From Actinomycetota bacterium (GTDB lineage: Bacteria > Actinomycetota > Actinomycetes > S36-B12): 16,498 bases of DNA. A program made the position numbers and the translations under genes. Below are positions 7,333-14,049 of this stretch, piece by piece (within the stretch, counting starts at the first letter, position 1; every line of letters starts with the position of its first letter). Below the pieces are notes generated by a model, which was not told where the DNA came from, ran no database searches, and saw only the letters and a program-made list of their open reading frames with translations. The DNA is taken from NCBI GenBank assembly GCA_947472655.1, contig CANJCG010000026.1:1-16498 (forward strand), read 5' to 3'.

Positions 7333-8091
7333 CTACTGATTGAAAGCTTTGAAGATCACCAGAATTGAAACACCTATCAGCACACTTTGAAGGAGACGAG
7401 TAGCAGTTTTAGGGGTGATTCGACGCAAGAGTCGACTACCAATGGGTGCACCAATTAAGCCACCCAAGCCAAGAACGAGTCCTGATTGCCAATCAATTTC
7501 GCCGTTATTGAGCATGTGCCCGATCAACGCGGCACCGCTCGAAAACACGATCACTGCCAGCGATACTCGAGCAGCAACTTTTATGGGTGTGTTGAGCCAG
7601 AGAATTTGTAGCGGCACGGTGATAAGTCCGCCACCGATTCCAAACAGGCCACCCAGGAAGCCACCAGATCCGCCAGTTACGCCAACTTGAAGAACGTTTG
7701 CGCTGTTCGTATGCAAGTCATGGTCTTCAACTTCTGCGTTGACTCTTTTGTTCGTCAGCACCACGTTAACAATGTTGATCGCAGCAAACCCAAGGAGCAA
7801 AGCAGTCCCAGGTAACTGATGAGCAACCCAAGCACCAAGTGGCGCGACAATAATCGCTGGAATGCCGATCATGAATACTCGACGCCACGGCACTTGCTTT
7901 TCTCGAGCGTTACTTACCGTTGCCGTAGCTGTCGTCACACAGATACCGACATTGCTGGTTGCAACAGCAGCTACGGGACTTAATCCGCTGAACACTAAAA
8001 TTGGCACGAAAAGCATCCCGCCGCCGCCGCCGGTTGCCCCTGCGAGAACTCCAGCCAAAATGGCGACAAGGAACTCGATGGCAACCTGCAT
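7333..8091 (-). CDS. TauE/SafE-family membrane permease (sulfite exporter-like)
   Basis: This 252-residue integral membrane protein has about eight hydrophobic segments, near residues 3-19, 26-45, 71-89, 95-113, 131-160, 172-190, 202-221 and 229-248. Two inverted-repeat halves show the family glycine-rich signature: GGGGGMLFVPILV (21-33) and GIGGGLITVPLQI (151-163). The family exports sulfite, sulfoacetate or other organic anions; substrate cannot be assigned here, since no sulfur-metabolism gene is adjacent. It converges on the VWA gene with a 51-nt gap that holds no strong terminator. The ATG has no ribosome binding site; a TAGTTT box (minus strand) lies 7 nt upstream, suggesting another leaderless message. 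Confidence 0.92.
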   Translation of the reverse strand: MQVAIEFLVAILAGVLAGATGGGGGMLFVPILVFSGLSPVAAVATSNVGICVTTATATVSNAREKQVPWRRVFMIGIPAIIVAPLGAWVAHQLPGTALLLGFAAINIVNVVLTNKRVNAEVEDHDLHTNSANVLQVGVTGGSGGFLGGLFGIGGGLITVPLQILWLNTPIKVAARVSLAVIVFSSGAALIGHMLNNGEIDWQSGLVLGLGGLIGAPIGSRLLRRITPKTATRLLQSVLIGVSILVIFKAFNQ

Positions 8092-8098
8092 GGACGCA

Positions 8099-8104
8099 AA
8101 ACTA
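8099..8104 (-). promoter_or_regulatory. Candidate leaderless -10 box of the TauE/SafE gene
   Basis: The minus strand reads TAGTTT, seven bases (TGCGTCC), then the ATG of the permease. This nearly repeats the arrangement before orn and the PlsC-like gene. There is no ribosome binding site and no convincing -35, so the call rests on spacing and the TANNNT consensus only. Confidence 0.35.
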
Positions 8105-8207
8105 GCGTGTGGCCTTCGACCCTCTTGGAGTTGCCGCCGATTGAGCCACGCAGGACCTTGGCGGCCAGCACAACGTGACCAGTATGTTCACAAATGAAAA
8201 TGGGAGA

Positions 8208-8241
8208 AGAATAGAATTCCCTTCGCACAGAATGATATTCT
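8208..8241 (+). promoter_or_regulatory. Extended -10 leaderless promoter with AGAAT repeats (candidate operator)
   Basis: TGATATTCT (8233-8241) is an extended -10 element (TGn plus TATTCT). The hexamer ends 6 nt before the ATG at 8248, so the transcript is probably leaderless; no Shine-Dalgarno site is present. The -10 lies in a perfect 13-bp inverted repeat, AGAAT-GAT-ATTCT (8229-8241). Two more AGAAT copies lie at 8208 and 8213, the first exactly 21 bp, two helical turns, upstream of the copy in the palindrome. A repressor bound here would block RNA polymerase. No regulator is adjacent to this gene. Confidence 0.5.
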
Positions 8242-8247
8242 GAATCT

Positions 8248-9297
8248 ATGGCCAATAACCCAACACACCCATTTACTCCAGATGAAATCGCTCGGCTCAC
8301 TGCCTGGATGGATTCAGTTGATCGCCCAGGAAAAGGCGAAACTCCAGAGTTGACTAAAATTTCTGGTGGTTCCCAAAACGAGTTGTATCTTGTTGATCGC
8401 GGCGGTGACCGCACTGTTATGCGGATTCCTCCGCGCGACTCCGGACGCGCTGAGGGCATAAAGCGAGAGATGACTTTTCTGGCAGCGATTGCTGGCAGCG
8501 ATGTACCGCACGGCGACCTAGTTGTGGGATGCCCAGACCCAGATGTGCTCGGCATTCCGTTCTATTTAATGAAACAGATCAACGGCTGGTCGATGGCGGG
8601 CGGGGGATGGCCCGAACCGTATGCATCCGACCCGAGTCTTCGTCCCAGCCTTGGTTACGCACTTGTTGAAGGTGCAGCCAAGCTCGCGGCTGTCGATTGG
8701 AAGGCCGTCGGGCTTGAAGGCTTTGGGCGACCAGACAACTTCCATGAGCGACAAGTTGGGCGCTGGACTTCATTCCTGGACGGATACAAGTTCCGTGAAA
8801 TCCCAGGCCTTGACGAGACAACTGCATGGCTGGACAACAACAAGCCGCGCTCGTGGGAGCCGGGCATCATGCACGGTGATTATCAGTTTGCCAACATCAT
8901 GTTCACCAACGACGTGCCAGCAGGTCTAGCCGCTGTTGTTGATTGGGAGATGACAACAATTGGCGATCCACTCCTTGATCTTGCTTGGGCCTTGCGCGAC
9001 TGGGGCCCCACCGGCGATGCAGACAACACCAACATCAAAAAGACCACCGAAGGCCAAGCATCTCTTGAAGAGCTCTTGGCGCATTATGAGAAGTTAAGTG
9101 GACGCAGCACGGCAGACTTCAACTATTACCTGGTTCTAGCTCGCTGGAAACTGGCCATTGTGCTTGAGATGTCATACGCACGAGTGGTGAAGGAAAATAT
9201 CGACAATTCTTCGCTCGCGGGCTTTGGCCCCCTCGTCCTTGAATTGATGAGTCAGGCCGCTGGACTGGCCGCAACAATGCCGAATGGATTGAAGTGA
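8248..9297 (+). CDS. APH-fold phosphotransferase, ACAD10/11- and LvaA-like
   Basis: The 349-residue protein has the aminoglycoside-phosphotransferase/choline-kinase fold. A glycine loop is at ISGGSQNELYLV (38-49). The catalytic HGDYQFAN (H209, D211, N216) is followed by the metal-binding VVDWEM (D232) and GDPLLDLAW (239-247). This sequence type is the stand-alone relative of the kinase half of mammalian ACAD10/ACAD11 and of Pseudomonas LvaA, not of antibiotic-resistance enzymes. Those relatives phosphorylate the 4-hydroxyl of 4-hydroxyacyl-CoA. Its stop overlaps the SDR gene by 4 nt (GTGA), and an ACAD10/11-like dehydrogenase follows, which supports that role. LvaB, the small partner of LvaA, is not seen here. 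Substrate chain length is unknown. Confidence 0.85.
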   Translation: MANNPTHPFTPDEIARLTAWMDSVDRPGKGETPELTKISGGSQNELYLVDRGGDRTVMRIPPRDSGRAEGIKREMTFLAAIAGSDVPHGDLVVGCPDPDVLGIPFYLMKQINGWSMAGGGWPEPYASDPSLRPSLGYALVEGAAKLAAVDWKAVGLEGFGRPDNFHERQVGRWTSFLDGYKFREIPGLDETTAWLDNNKPRSWEPGIMHGDYQFANIMFTNDVPAGLAAVVDWEMTTIGDPLLDLAWALRDWGPTGDADNTNIKKTTEGQASLEELLAHYEKLSGRSTADFNYYLVLARWKLAIVLEMSYARVVKENIDNSSLAGFGPLVLELMSQAAGLAATMPNGLK

Positions 9298-10055
9298 GCT
9301 ACCTCGATGGTCTTTACGACCTTACTGACAAAGTCGTGGTTATCACAGGTGGAAGCCGTGGCCTAGGAAAAGAAATGGCTTATGGATGCGCCCAAGCGGG
9401 TGCTCACGTGGTGATCGCGAGTCGCAAGCTTGAAAATTGCGTGACTGTTGCAGATGACATTGCCCAAAAATTTGGTCGCCAAACTATGGCTTACGGCTTA
9501 CATGTGGGGCGTTGGGACGAGATTGAACCGTTTGTCGATGCTGTCTATGCAAAGTTCGGCAAGGTTGATGTTCTGGTGAATAACGCTGGCATGTCGCCGA
9601 TTTACGAGAAGAACTCGGAAGTCACTGAGCAAATGTTTGACAGTGTGATGAATCTGAACTTCAAAGGCCCCTATCGCCTCACAGCGCTCATGGGAGAGCG
9701 AATGTATGAGGCTGGCAAGGGCTCGATCATCAATATCAGCTCGTCAGGTTCGATCCGCCCAAGTGCCACGATTATTCCTTACGCTGGTGCAAAGTCAGCG
9801 TTAAACACCATGACCGAAGGGTTCGCAACAGCGTTCGGACCCGCAGTTCGCGTGAACACGGTGATGTCAGGAACCATGATGTCTGACATCTCAAAAGCCT
9901 GGGACCTTGAGGCAATGAAGCCAGGCATGCAGCGCATCGCGATGAAGCGAATTGGTGAGCCACCTGAGATCGTTGGAGCAGTCATCTATCTGGCCTCGGA
10001 CGCGTCTAGCTACACCTCGTGCGCAACAATCCGTGTCGACGGTGGAATGCCATAA
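9294..10055 (+). CDS. Short-chain dehydrogenase/reductase (SDR)
   Basis: The 253-residue protein is a classical SDR. The cofactor loop TGGSRGLG spans 18-25, NNAG spans 96-99, and the catalytic set is S150 with Y163 and K167 in YAGAK. The C-terminus ends in the usual VDGGMP. An Arg in the TGGSRG loop and ASRK after the second strand (42-45) suggest NADP(H), though this is not decisive. The GTG start overlaps the kinase stop, so translation is coupled. In the Lva pathway the SDR LvaD reduces levulinyl-CoA to 4-hydroxyvaleryl-CoA before phosphorylation; the same order of chemistry would fit this operon. A generic 3-oxoacyl or alcohol dehydrogenase role remains possible. Confidence 0.9.
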   Translation: MSYLDGLYDLTDKVVVITGGSRGLGKEMAYGCAQAGAHVVIASRKLENCVTVADDIAQKFGRQTMAYGLHVGRWDEIEPFVDAVYAKFGKVDVLVNNAGMSPIYEKNSEVTEQMFDSVMNLNFKGPYRLTALMGERMYEAGKGSIINISSSGSIRPSATIIPYAGAKSALNTMTEGFATAFGPAVRVNTVMSGTMMSDISKAWDLEAMKPGMQRIAMKRIGEPPEIVGAVIYLASDASSYTSCATIRVDGGMP

Positions 10056-10148
10056 AGGGACCTGCCTTCGAACATTTTCGTGACAACCCATACTTTTACA
10101 CGCCGAATTTTTCTCAACACACACCTTCACTGAACAAAGGGGAACCCC

Positions 10149-11453
10149 GTGGCAATTGATTTCGAAGTGGAACCAGAATTTCAAAAACTTCTTGATTGGA
10201 CCAAGGATTTCGTTACGAACAAGGTGTCAAAAGTTGATCTGCTCTGGCCGCATGACACCTATAAAGACATGACACCTCAGCAGGCTGCAATCATCAATCC
10301 GTTGAAGCAAGAAGTTCGTGACATGAAACTTTGGGCATGCCATCTAGGCCCAGATCTCGGCGGTCAGGGATATGGGCAGTTGAAGCTGGCCTTGCTCAAT
10401 GAAATTTTGGGCACTTCTCGTTGGGCTCCGCGCATTTTCGGCACCCAGGCTCCTGATACAGGCAACGCTGAAATTATTGCGCACTTTGGAACTGCTGAAC
10501 AAAAAGAGCGTTACCTCAAGCCGCTACTTGAAGGCGACATCGTTTCGTGTTTCTCAATGACCGAGCCTCAAGGTGGCGCCGATCCTGGGATCTTCACCAC
10601 AAGCGCAGTGAAAGATGGCGATCACTGGGTCATCAATGGCCGCAAGGTGTGGTCATCAAATGCTCGCTGGGCAAAGTTCTTCATCGTGATGGTCGTAACC
10701 GATGCGAATGCACCGATCACTGAAAAAATGACAATGTTTATGTTGCCAGCAGAAACCCCGGGCATCGAGATTCAATATAACTTTGGTGTTGCTGGTGAAG
10801 GTCCAGAAGATGTATCCGAAGCTCTGATCAAGTACAACAACGTGCGCATTCACGAGTCGGCGATTCTCGGTGGAGTTGGTCAGGCATTCGCTGTTGCGCA
10901 AACCCGATTAGGTGGGGGCCGAGTGCATCATGCGATGCGTACCGTTGGCAATGCGCAGCAGGCAATTGATCTGATGGCGGAGCGTGCACTATCTCGCTTT
11001 ACTAAGGGTGAGCGCCTTTCAGAGAAGCAATCAGTGCAAATGATGCTGGCTGACTCGTACATTGAATTGGCTTCGTTTCGGTTACTCGTTCTTCATTGTG
11101 CGTGGAAGATCGATAAACTAAATGATTACAAGCAAGTGCGACTTGATATCGCTGCAATCAAGGTTCAAACAGCTCGAGTGATGCAGGCGATTGCGATGCG
11201 AGCAATCCAATTACATGGAGCAATCGGTACGTCCCAAGAATTACCGTTTATGGGCTTCCTCAATAGTGGCATCATGCTGGGCCTTGCCGATGGACCAACG
11301 GAAGTTCATCAGGTTACGGTTGCTAAGCAGCTTCTTCGTCGCTACAAGGCAACCGAGAGTGTTTGGCCTTCAGCTTTAATCCCAAACCGCAAGGCCGCTG
11401 CTGAACTTGAGCTCCTCGGGGAAGTCTTCACGCAGGTTGTTCCTGAGAACTGA
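10149..11453 (+). CDS. Acyl-CoA dehydrogenase, ACAD10/11- and LvaC-like
   Basis: This 434-residue flavoenzyme shows the acyl-CoA dehydrogenase fold: SCFSMTEP (133-140), WVINGRKVWSS (160-170) and a C-terminal LADGPTEVHQ. The LADGPxEVH signature belongs to the ACAD10/ACAD11 branch, where most relatives carry YEGT or YGGT; D381 therefore sits where medium-chain enzymes have their catalytic Glu. In the LvaC/ACAD11 reaction, a 4-phosphooxyacyl-CoA loses phosphate and an enoyl-CoA is released. The GTG start is preceded by a good AAAGGGGA site (about 10136-10143). The 93-nt gap after the SDR gene holds no recognisable terminator, so this is probably the third gene of the operon. A hairpin follows the stop. 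Confidence 0.9.
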   Translation: MAIDFEVEPEFQKLLDWTKDFVTNKVSKVDLLWPHDTYKDMTPQQAAIINPLKQEVRDMKLWACHLGPDLGGQGYGQLKLALLNEILGTSRWAPRIFGTQAPDTGNAEIIAHFGTAEQKERYLKPLLEGDIVSCFSMTEPQGGADPGIFTTSAVKDGDHWVINGRKVWSSNARWAKFFIVMVVTDANAPITEKMTMFMLPAETPGIEIQYNFGVAGEGPEDVSEALIKYNNVRIHESAILGGVGQAFAVAQTRLGGGRVHHAMRTVGNAQQAIDLMAERALSRFTKGERLSEKQSVQMMLADSYIELASFRLLVLHCAWKIDKLNDYKQVRLDIAAIKVQTARVMQAIAMRAIQLHGAIGTSQELPFMGFLNSGIMLGLADGPTEVHQVTVAKQLLRRYKATESVWPSALIPNRKAAAELELLGEVFTQVVPEN

Positions 11454-11459
11454 GCCAGC

Positions 11460-11497
11460 TGTTGCCCGGTCACACTTGAGAGGGAGGCCGGGCAACA
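11460..11497 (+). terminator. Terminator-like hairpin after the kinase-SDR-dehydrogenase operon
   Basis: GTTGCCCGG (11461-11469) and CCGGGCAAC (11488-11496) are a perfect 9-bp inverted repeat, extended by a T-A pair at 11460/11497, with an 18-nt loop. It starts 7 nt after the dehydrogenase stop and stands before the MDR gene. There is no T-run, so it resembles the tail-less terminators reported in actinobacteria; attenuation or RNA stabilisation are alternatives. Confidence 0.55.
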
Positions 11498-11562
11498 TCC
11501 TGCGCAGCTATTCAGAAGTACGTGGTAGCGAGCAACTGAAATATTTACGATAGGAAAATGAC

Positions 11563-12531
11563 ATGCGCGCACTTGTTTGTGAGCAGTACGGGCCGCCTTC
11601 AAGTCTTGCTCTCAAGAATATAACTGATCCGATTGCTGGGGCGCATGATGCAGTCGTGGCTATTCGCGCCGCTGCGATTAATTTTCCTGACTTGCTCATC
11701 ATTGAAAATCAGTACCAAGTTTCGATTCCAGTTCCGTTCACACCGGGAAGTGAATTTTCTGGTGAGGTGATCTCAGTTGGGAGTGAAGTCACGAACCTTA
11801 AGCCGGGAGATCTGGTGATGGGAGGTTCATTTGTTGGTTGTATCGCCGAACAAATCTGTGTGAAAGCAGCATCGCTTAAGCCAATTCCTGCGGGGCTCAC
11901 ACTGCAGCAGGCGGCGGCTTTCAGCGTGACGTATAGAACGTCTTACCATTCGCTCGTCACGATAGGCGAACTCAAGGCCAATGATTGGGTCGTCGTGTTA
12001 GGCGCAGCCGGAGGAGTGGGTACAGCCGCGGTTGACATTGCTACTCGCCTTGGAGCCAAAGTTATTGCTGTTGCATCGAGCGATGAACGGTTAGAAGTAT
12101 GTAAAAGCCTAGGCGCAGTTACTGGAATCAATTACACCAAGGAAAATCTAAAGGACCGAATAAAGGAAATCACTGGTTCCGGCGCGGATCTCATCATTGA
12201 TCCGGTGGGTGGCAAACTTTCCGAGGAAGCTTTTAGAGCGATAGCTTGGGGTGGCAGGTTTGTTGTCGTTGGTTTTGCTGATGGAGAAATACCGCGGATT
12301 CCATTGAATCTACCGTTGCTTAAAGGTGGCGTCATCAAAGGTTTCGAAATACGAACAGTGGCTGACCATTTACCCGATGAGGTCGCCAAAGGAGATCTGA
12401 TTCTCGCCGAAATGACCATGCAAGGAATGGTTCCGCACGTGTCAGATGTTTTTAGCCTTGATCAGGCAATAGAAGCACTGGAATTTGTTGCTGCGCGCAA
12501 ATCGACAGGAAAAGTAATTATTTGCCCTTGA
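11563..12531 (+). CDS. NADPH:quinone oxidoreductase-like MDR enzyme
   Basis: This 322-residue protein is a zinc-independent medium-chain dehydrogenase/reductase of the quinone oxidoreductase family. The N-terminal half has INFPDLLI (39-46) and PGSEFSG (61-67). The nucleotide-binding domain begins at VVVLGAAGGVGTAAVD (143-158), with AAGGVG as the Rossmann turn. The structural and catalytic zinc ligands of alcohol dehydrogenases are absent. Such enzymes reduce quinones or enones with NADPH, and some are enoyl-CoA or enoyl-ACP reductases, which would fit this acyl-CoA neighbourhood. AGGAAA lies about 8 nt before the ATG. A hairpin separates it from the preceding operon, so it may have its own promoter. 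Its 3' end overlaps the convergent hydrolase gene by 14 bp. Confidence 0.9.
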   Translation: MRALVCEQYGPPSSLALKNITDPIAGAHDAVVAIRAAAINFPDLLIIENQYQVSIPVPFTPGSEFSGEVISVGSEVTNLKPGDLVMGGSFVGCIAEQICVKAASLKPIPAGLTLQQAAAFSVTYRTSYHSLVTIGELKANDWVVVLGAAGGVGTAAVDIATRLGAKVIAVASSDERLEVCKSLGAVTGINYTKENLKDRIKEITGSGADLIIDPVGGKLSEEAFRAIAWGGRFVVVGFADGEIPRIPLNLPLLKGGVIKGFEIRTVADHLPDEVAKGDLILAEMTMQGMVPHVSDVFSLDQAIEALEFVAARKSTGKVIICP

Positions 12532-13318
12532 TCACTGCAATACATTCACTCGGTTTGTCGAGCATTAAATGATGACCACCATCGATGATCTCAATGACTT
12601 CAACCTTGGTTGTAGCTAACTCAACAAAGTAGTCAGCAACGGCCGATCCACTAACTTGGCTAGCGGTGCCATAAACAAAACTGACAGGCTGGGTGAGTTT
12701 TGGAACCCGTTCATTTATGTATTGGTCGTACGGTTCAGTGATGGTGCTCCAGTCATGTCGCCAAGACCAACCCTGTTCCCTTTGCACAACTGAATATTCC
12801 GCTAGTGGAAGTAAATATTGCGCATCGGGACCAGCCTGACCTGGGACTAGGCGAAAGCGCAGGAGGGCGTCTTCTCTGGTTTCGTAGTATTTTGGCTCGC
12901 GAGGTGGTGGACGTTCACCTGGCTTCGGAAATTTCTCCGGCGCACGAATATTTCCGTCAAACATGATCAGGTCGCTCACGAGATCAGGTTCATTGGCCGC
13001 TAGCGCGAGTGCGATTCGTGAACCCATGCTGTGTCCGGCGACGACTGTTGGTTCATTCGTGACTGCGCGCAGTACTGCAGAAAGTTCATCGGCCCACTGT
13101 CCGACCGAATATTTTTCGCGGTGGTCACTCATTCCATGTCCGCTGAGATCCAAAGTAATGACCCGCCAGTCCTTTTGGAGTTCTTCAAACATTCGATAGA
13201 ACCAAAGCTGATGGGCTCCAGCTCCATGCACAAGCAGCAGGTGTTTTATTCCTTGGCCTTTGACTGCATAGTAAATTGTGGCCCCATCAACCTCAACACT
13301 TTGATCAAGAACGAACAC
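12518..13318 (-). CDS. Alpha/beta-fold hydrolase
   Basis: The 266-residue protein is a typical single-domain alpha/beta hydrolase. HGAGAH (31-36) forms the oxyanion-hole loop, DLSGHGMS spans 57-64, the nucleophile elbow is GHSMG with S97, and the catalytic histidine is in GGHHLMLDKP (249-250). The usual Asp after strand 7 is not obvious: the segment reads YGTASQVSGS. D121 in MFDG, after strand 6, may replace it. The substrate is unknown; esters, thioesters and ring-cleavage products are all possible. The GTG start lies 2 nt after the TetR stop, and a strong GGAGG site (minus strand, bases 13327-13331) sits 8 nt upstream inside the TetR gene, so the two are co-expressed. Confidence 0.9.
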   Translation of the reverse strand: MFVLDQSVEVDGATIYYAVKGQGIKHLLLVHGAGAHQLWFYRMFEELQKDWRVITLDLSGHGMSDHREKYSVGQWADELSAVLRAVTNEPTVVAGHSMGSRIALALAANEPDLVSDLIMFDGNIRAPEKFPKPGERPPPREPKYYETREDALLRFRLVPGQAGPDAQYLLPLAEYSVVQREQGWSWRHDWSTITEPYDQYINERVPKLTQPVSFVYGTASQVSGSAVADYFVELATTKVEVIEIIDGGHHLMLDKPSECIAVIKGK

Positions 13319-13320
13319 GC

Positions 13321-13968
13321 TTAGGCCTCCAGGCTGATGCCGCGAATGCAGAAGGCCACAAGATGATCACTTTCTGAAGGCGTGGGGCTGGTGCGCGCAT
13401 TCATGTGTTCACGCATTGTTCCCATGGCTGCTTCGCGAATCACTGAAGCATCAAACTCTGGAGCGCTACTGCCAAGTTCTGTGAGGGGCGCGATTAATAA
13501 GTCTTTCAGGGCGATTGTCGCCTCTATTGTGCGGGGGTCAATGCCACTGCCAGTTCCGGAAAAAATCTCGTTTACCGCGACACTTTGTCGAGCTGCCGTT
13601 TGGTGGGTTGCCTGGGTAAGGATGCCGCGTATCCACAACTCGATCTTTTTTGATGGGTCTTCAACCTTTGACATGCGATGTTCTAAATATGCATGTACGC
13701 GTCGTAAGCCACGAGCCATGACTGCTTGCATGAGATCTTCTTTGCCAGTGAAATACCGATAGAAGGCCTGATTCGAAGTTCCTGCGGCTGCGACGATGTC
13801 CGCGACTCGTGGGGCTTGCGGAGCGGAAAGCTCAGCGACCGTGAGAGCGGCATCCAAGATCGCCTCAACATCACGAACTGCATCGTCGCGGAGAGGTTTC
13901 AATGCACGATTGACTGCCAATTCGACGGGATCTTCTGCAGTTGTAGACACCCCCCAAGTATGGAGCAT
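13321..13968 (-). CDS. TetR-family transcriptional regulator
   Basis: The 215-residue protein has a TetR-type helix-turn-helix around residues 50-85, with RVADIVAAAGTSNQAFYRYFTGKEDL as its core, and a divergent helical ligand domain. It forms an operon with the alpha/beta hydrolase and diverges from the pirin gene, so it likely represses its own operon and perhaps its neighbours in response to a lipid or aromatic effector. The ATG at 13968 has no ribosome binding site. A GTG at 13950 is a serious alternative: CATACT ends 6 nt before it, TTGACG lies further upstream (13983-13988, 20-nt spacing), and a 16-bp imperfect palindrome sits between them. The HTH is unaffected by the choice. Confidence 0.88.
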   Translation of the reverse strand: MLHTWGVSTTAEDPVELAVNRALKPLRDDAVRDVEAILDAALTVAELSAPQAPRVADIVAAAGTSNQAFYRYFTGKEDLMQAVMARGLRRVHAYLEHRMSKVEDPSKKIELWIRGILTQATHQTAARQSVAVNEIFSGTGSGIDPRTIEATIALKDLLIAPLTELGSSAPEFDASVIREAAMGTMREHMNARTSPTPSESDHLVAFCIRGISLEA

Positions 13969-13975
13969 GCCTCAT
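13960..13975. promoter_or_regulatory. Imperfect 16-bp palindrome, candidate TetR operator
   Basis: ATGGAGCATGCCTCAT is centred on the perfect hexamer GCATGC. Twelve of 16 positions agree with the reverse complement. It lies between a possible -35 (TTGACG) and -10 (CATACT) on the minus strand, at the 5' end of the TetR gene, a common position for TetR autoregulation. Whether the regulator binds here is inference. Confidence 0.35.
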
Positions 13976-13998
13976 GGGTTCGCGTCAAAGGAAAGAAC

Positions 13999-14027
13999 TT
14001 GCCCAAAAGATAGTTGAATAGTAAACT
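13999..14027 (+). promoter_or_regulatory. Candidate sigma-70-like promoter of the pirin gene
   Basis: TTGCCC (13999-14004) and TAAACT (14022-14027) are separated by exactly 17 nt, giving a start near 14034. An AAAGGAAA ribosome binding site follows (about 14038-14045), then the ATG at 14050. This arrangement supports ATG 14050 as the pirin start. Confidence 0.5.
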
Positions 14028-14049
14028 AAATACAACGAAAGGAAATCCC

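Noticed and set aside
7995..8555. Long minus-strand open frame of 186 residues across the TauE/kinase intergenic region
   Set aside because: It overlaps both recognised genes, has low-complexity Ser/Arg-rich content and no family resemblance; it is a shadow frame.
8248..9297. Aminoglycoside resistance gene
   Set aside because: The fold is shared, but the sequence type and the SDR/acyl-CoA dehydrogenase operon point to an acyl-CoA-linked kinase.
14014..14049. TTG start for pirin, 12 residues upstream
   Set aside because: No ribosome binding site precedes it and it falls upstream of the -10 box; ATG 14050 has AAAGGAAA at proper spacing.
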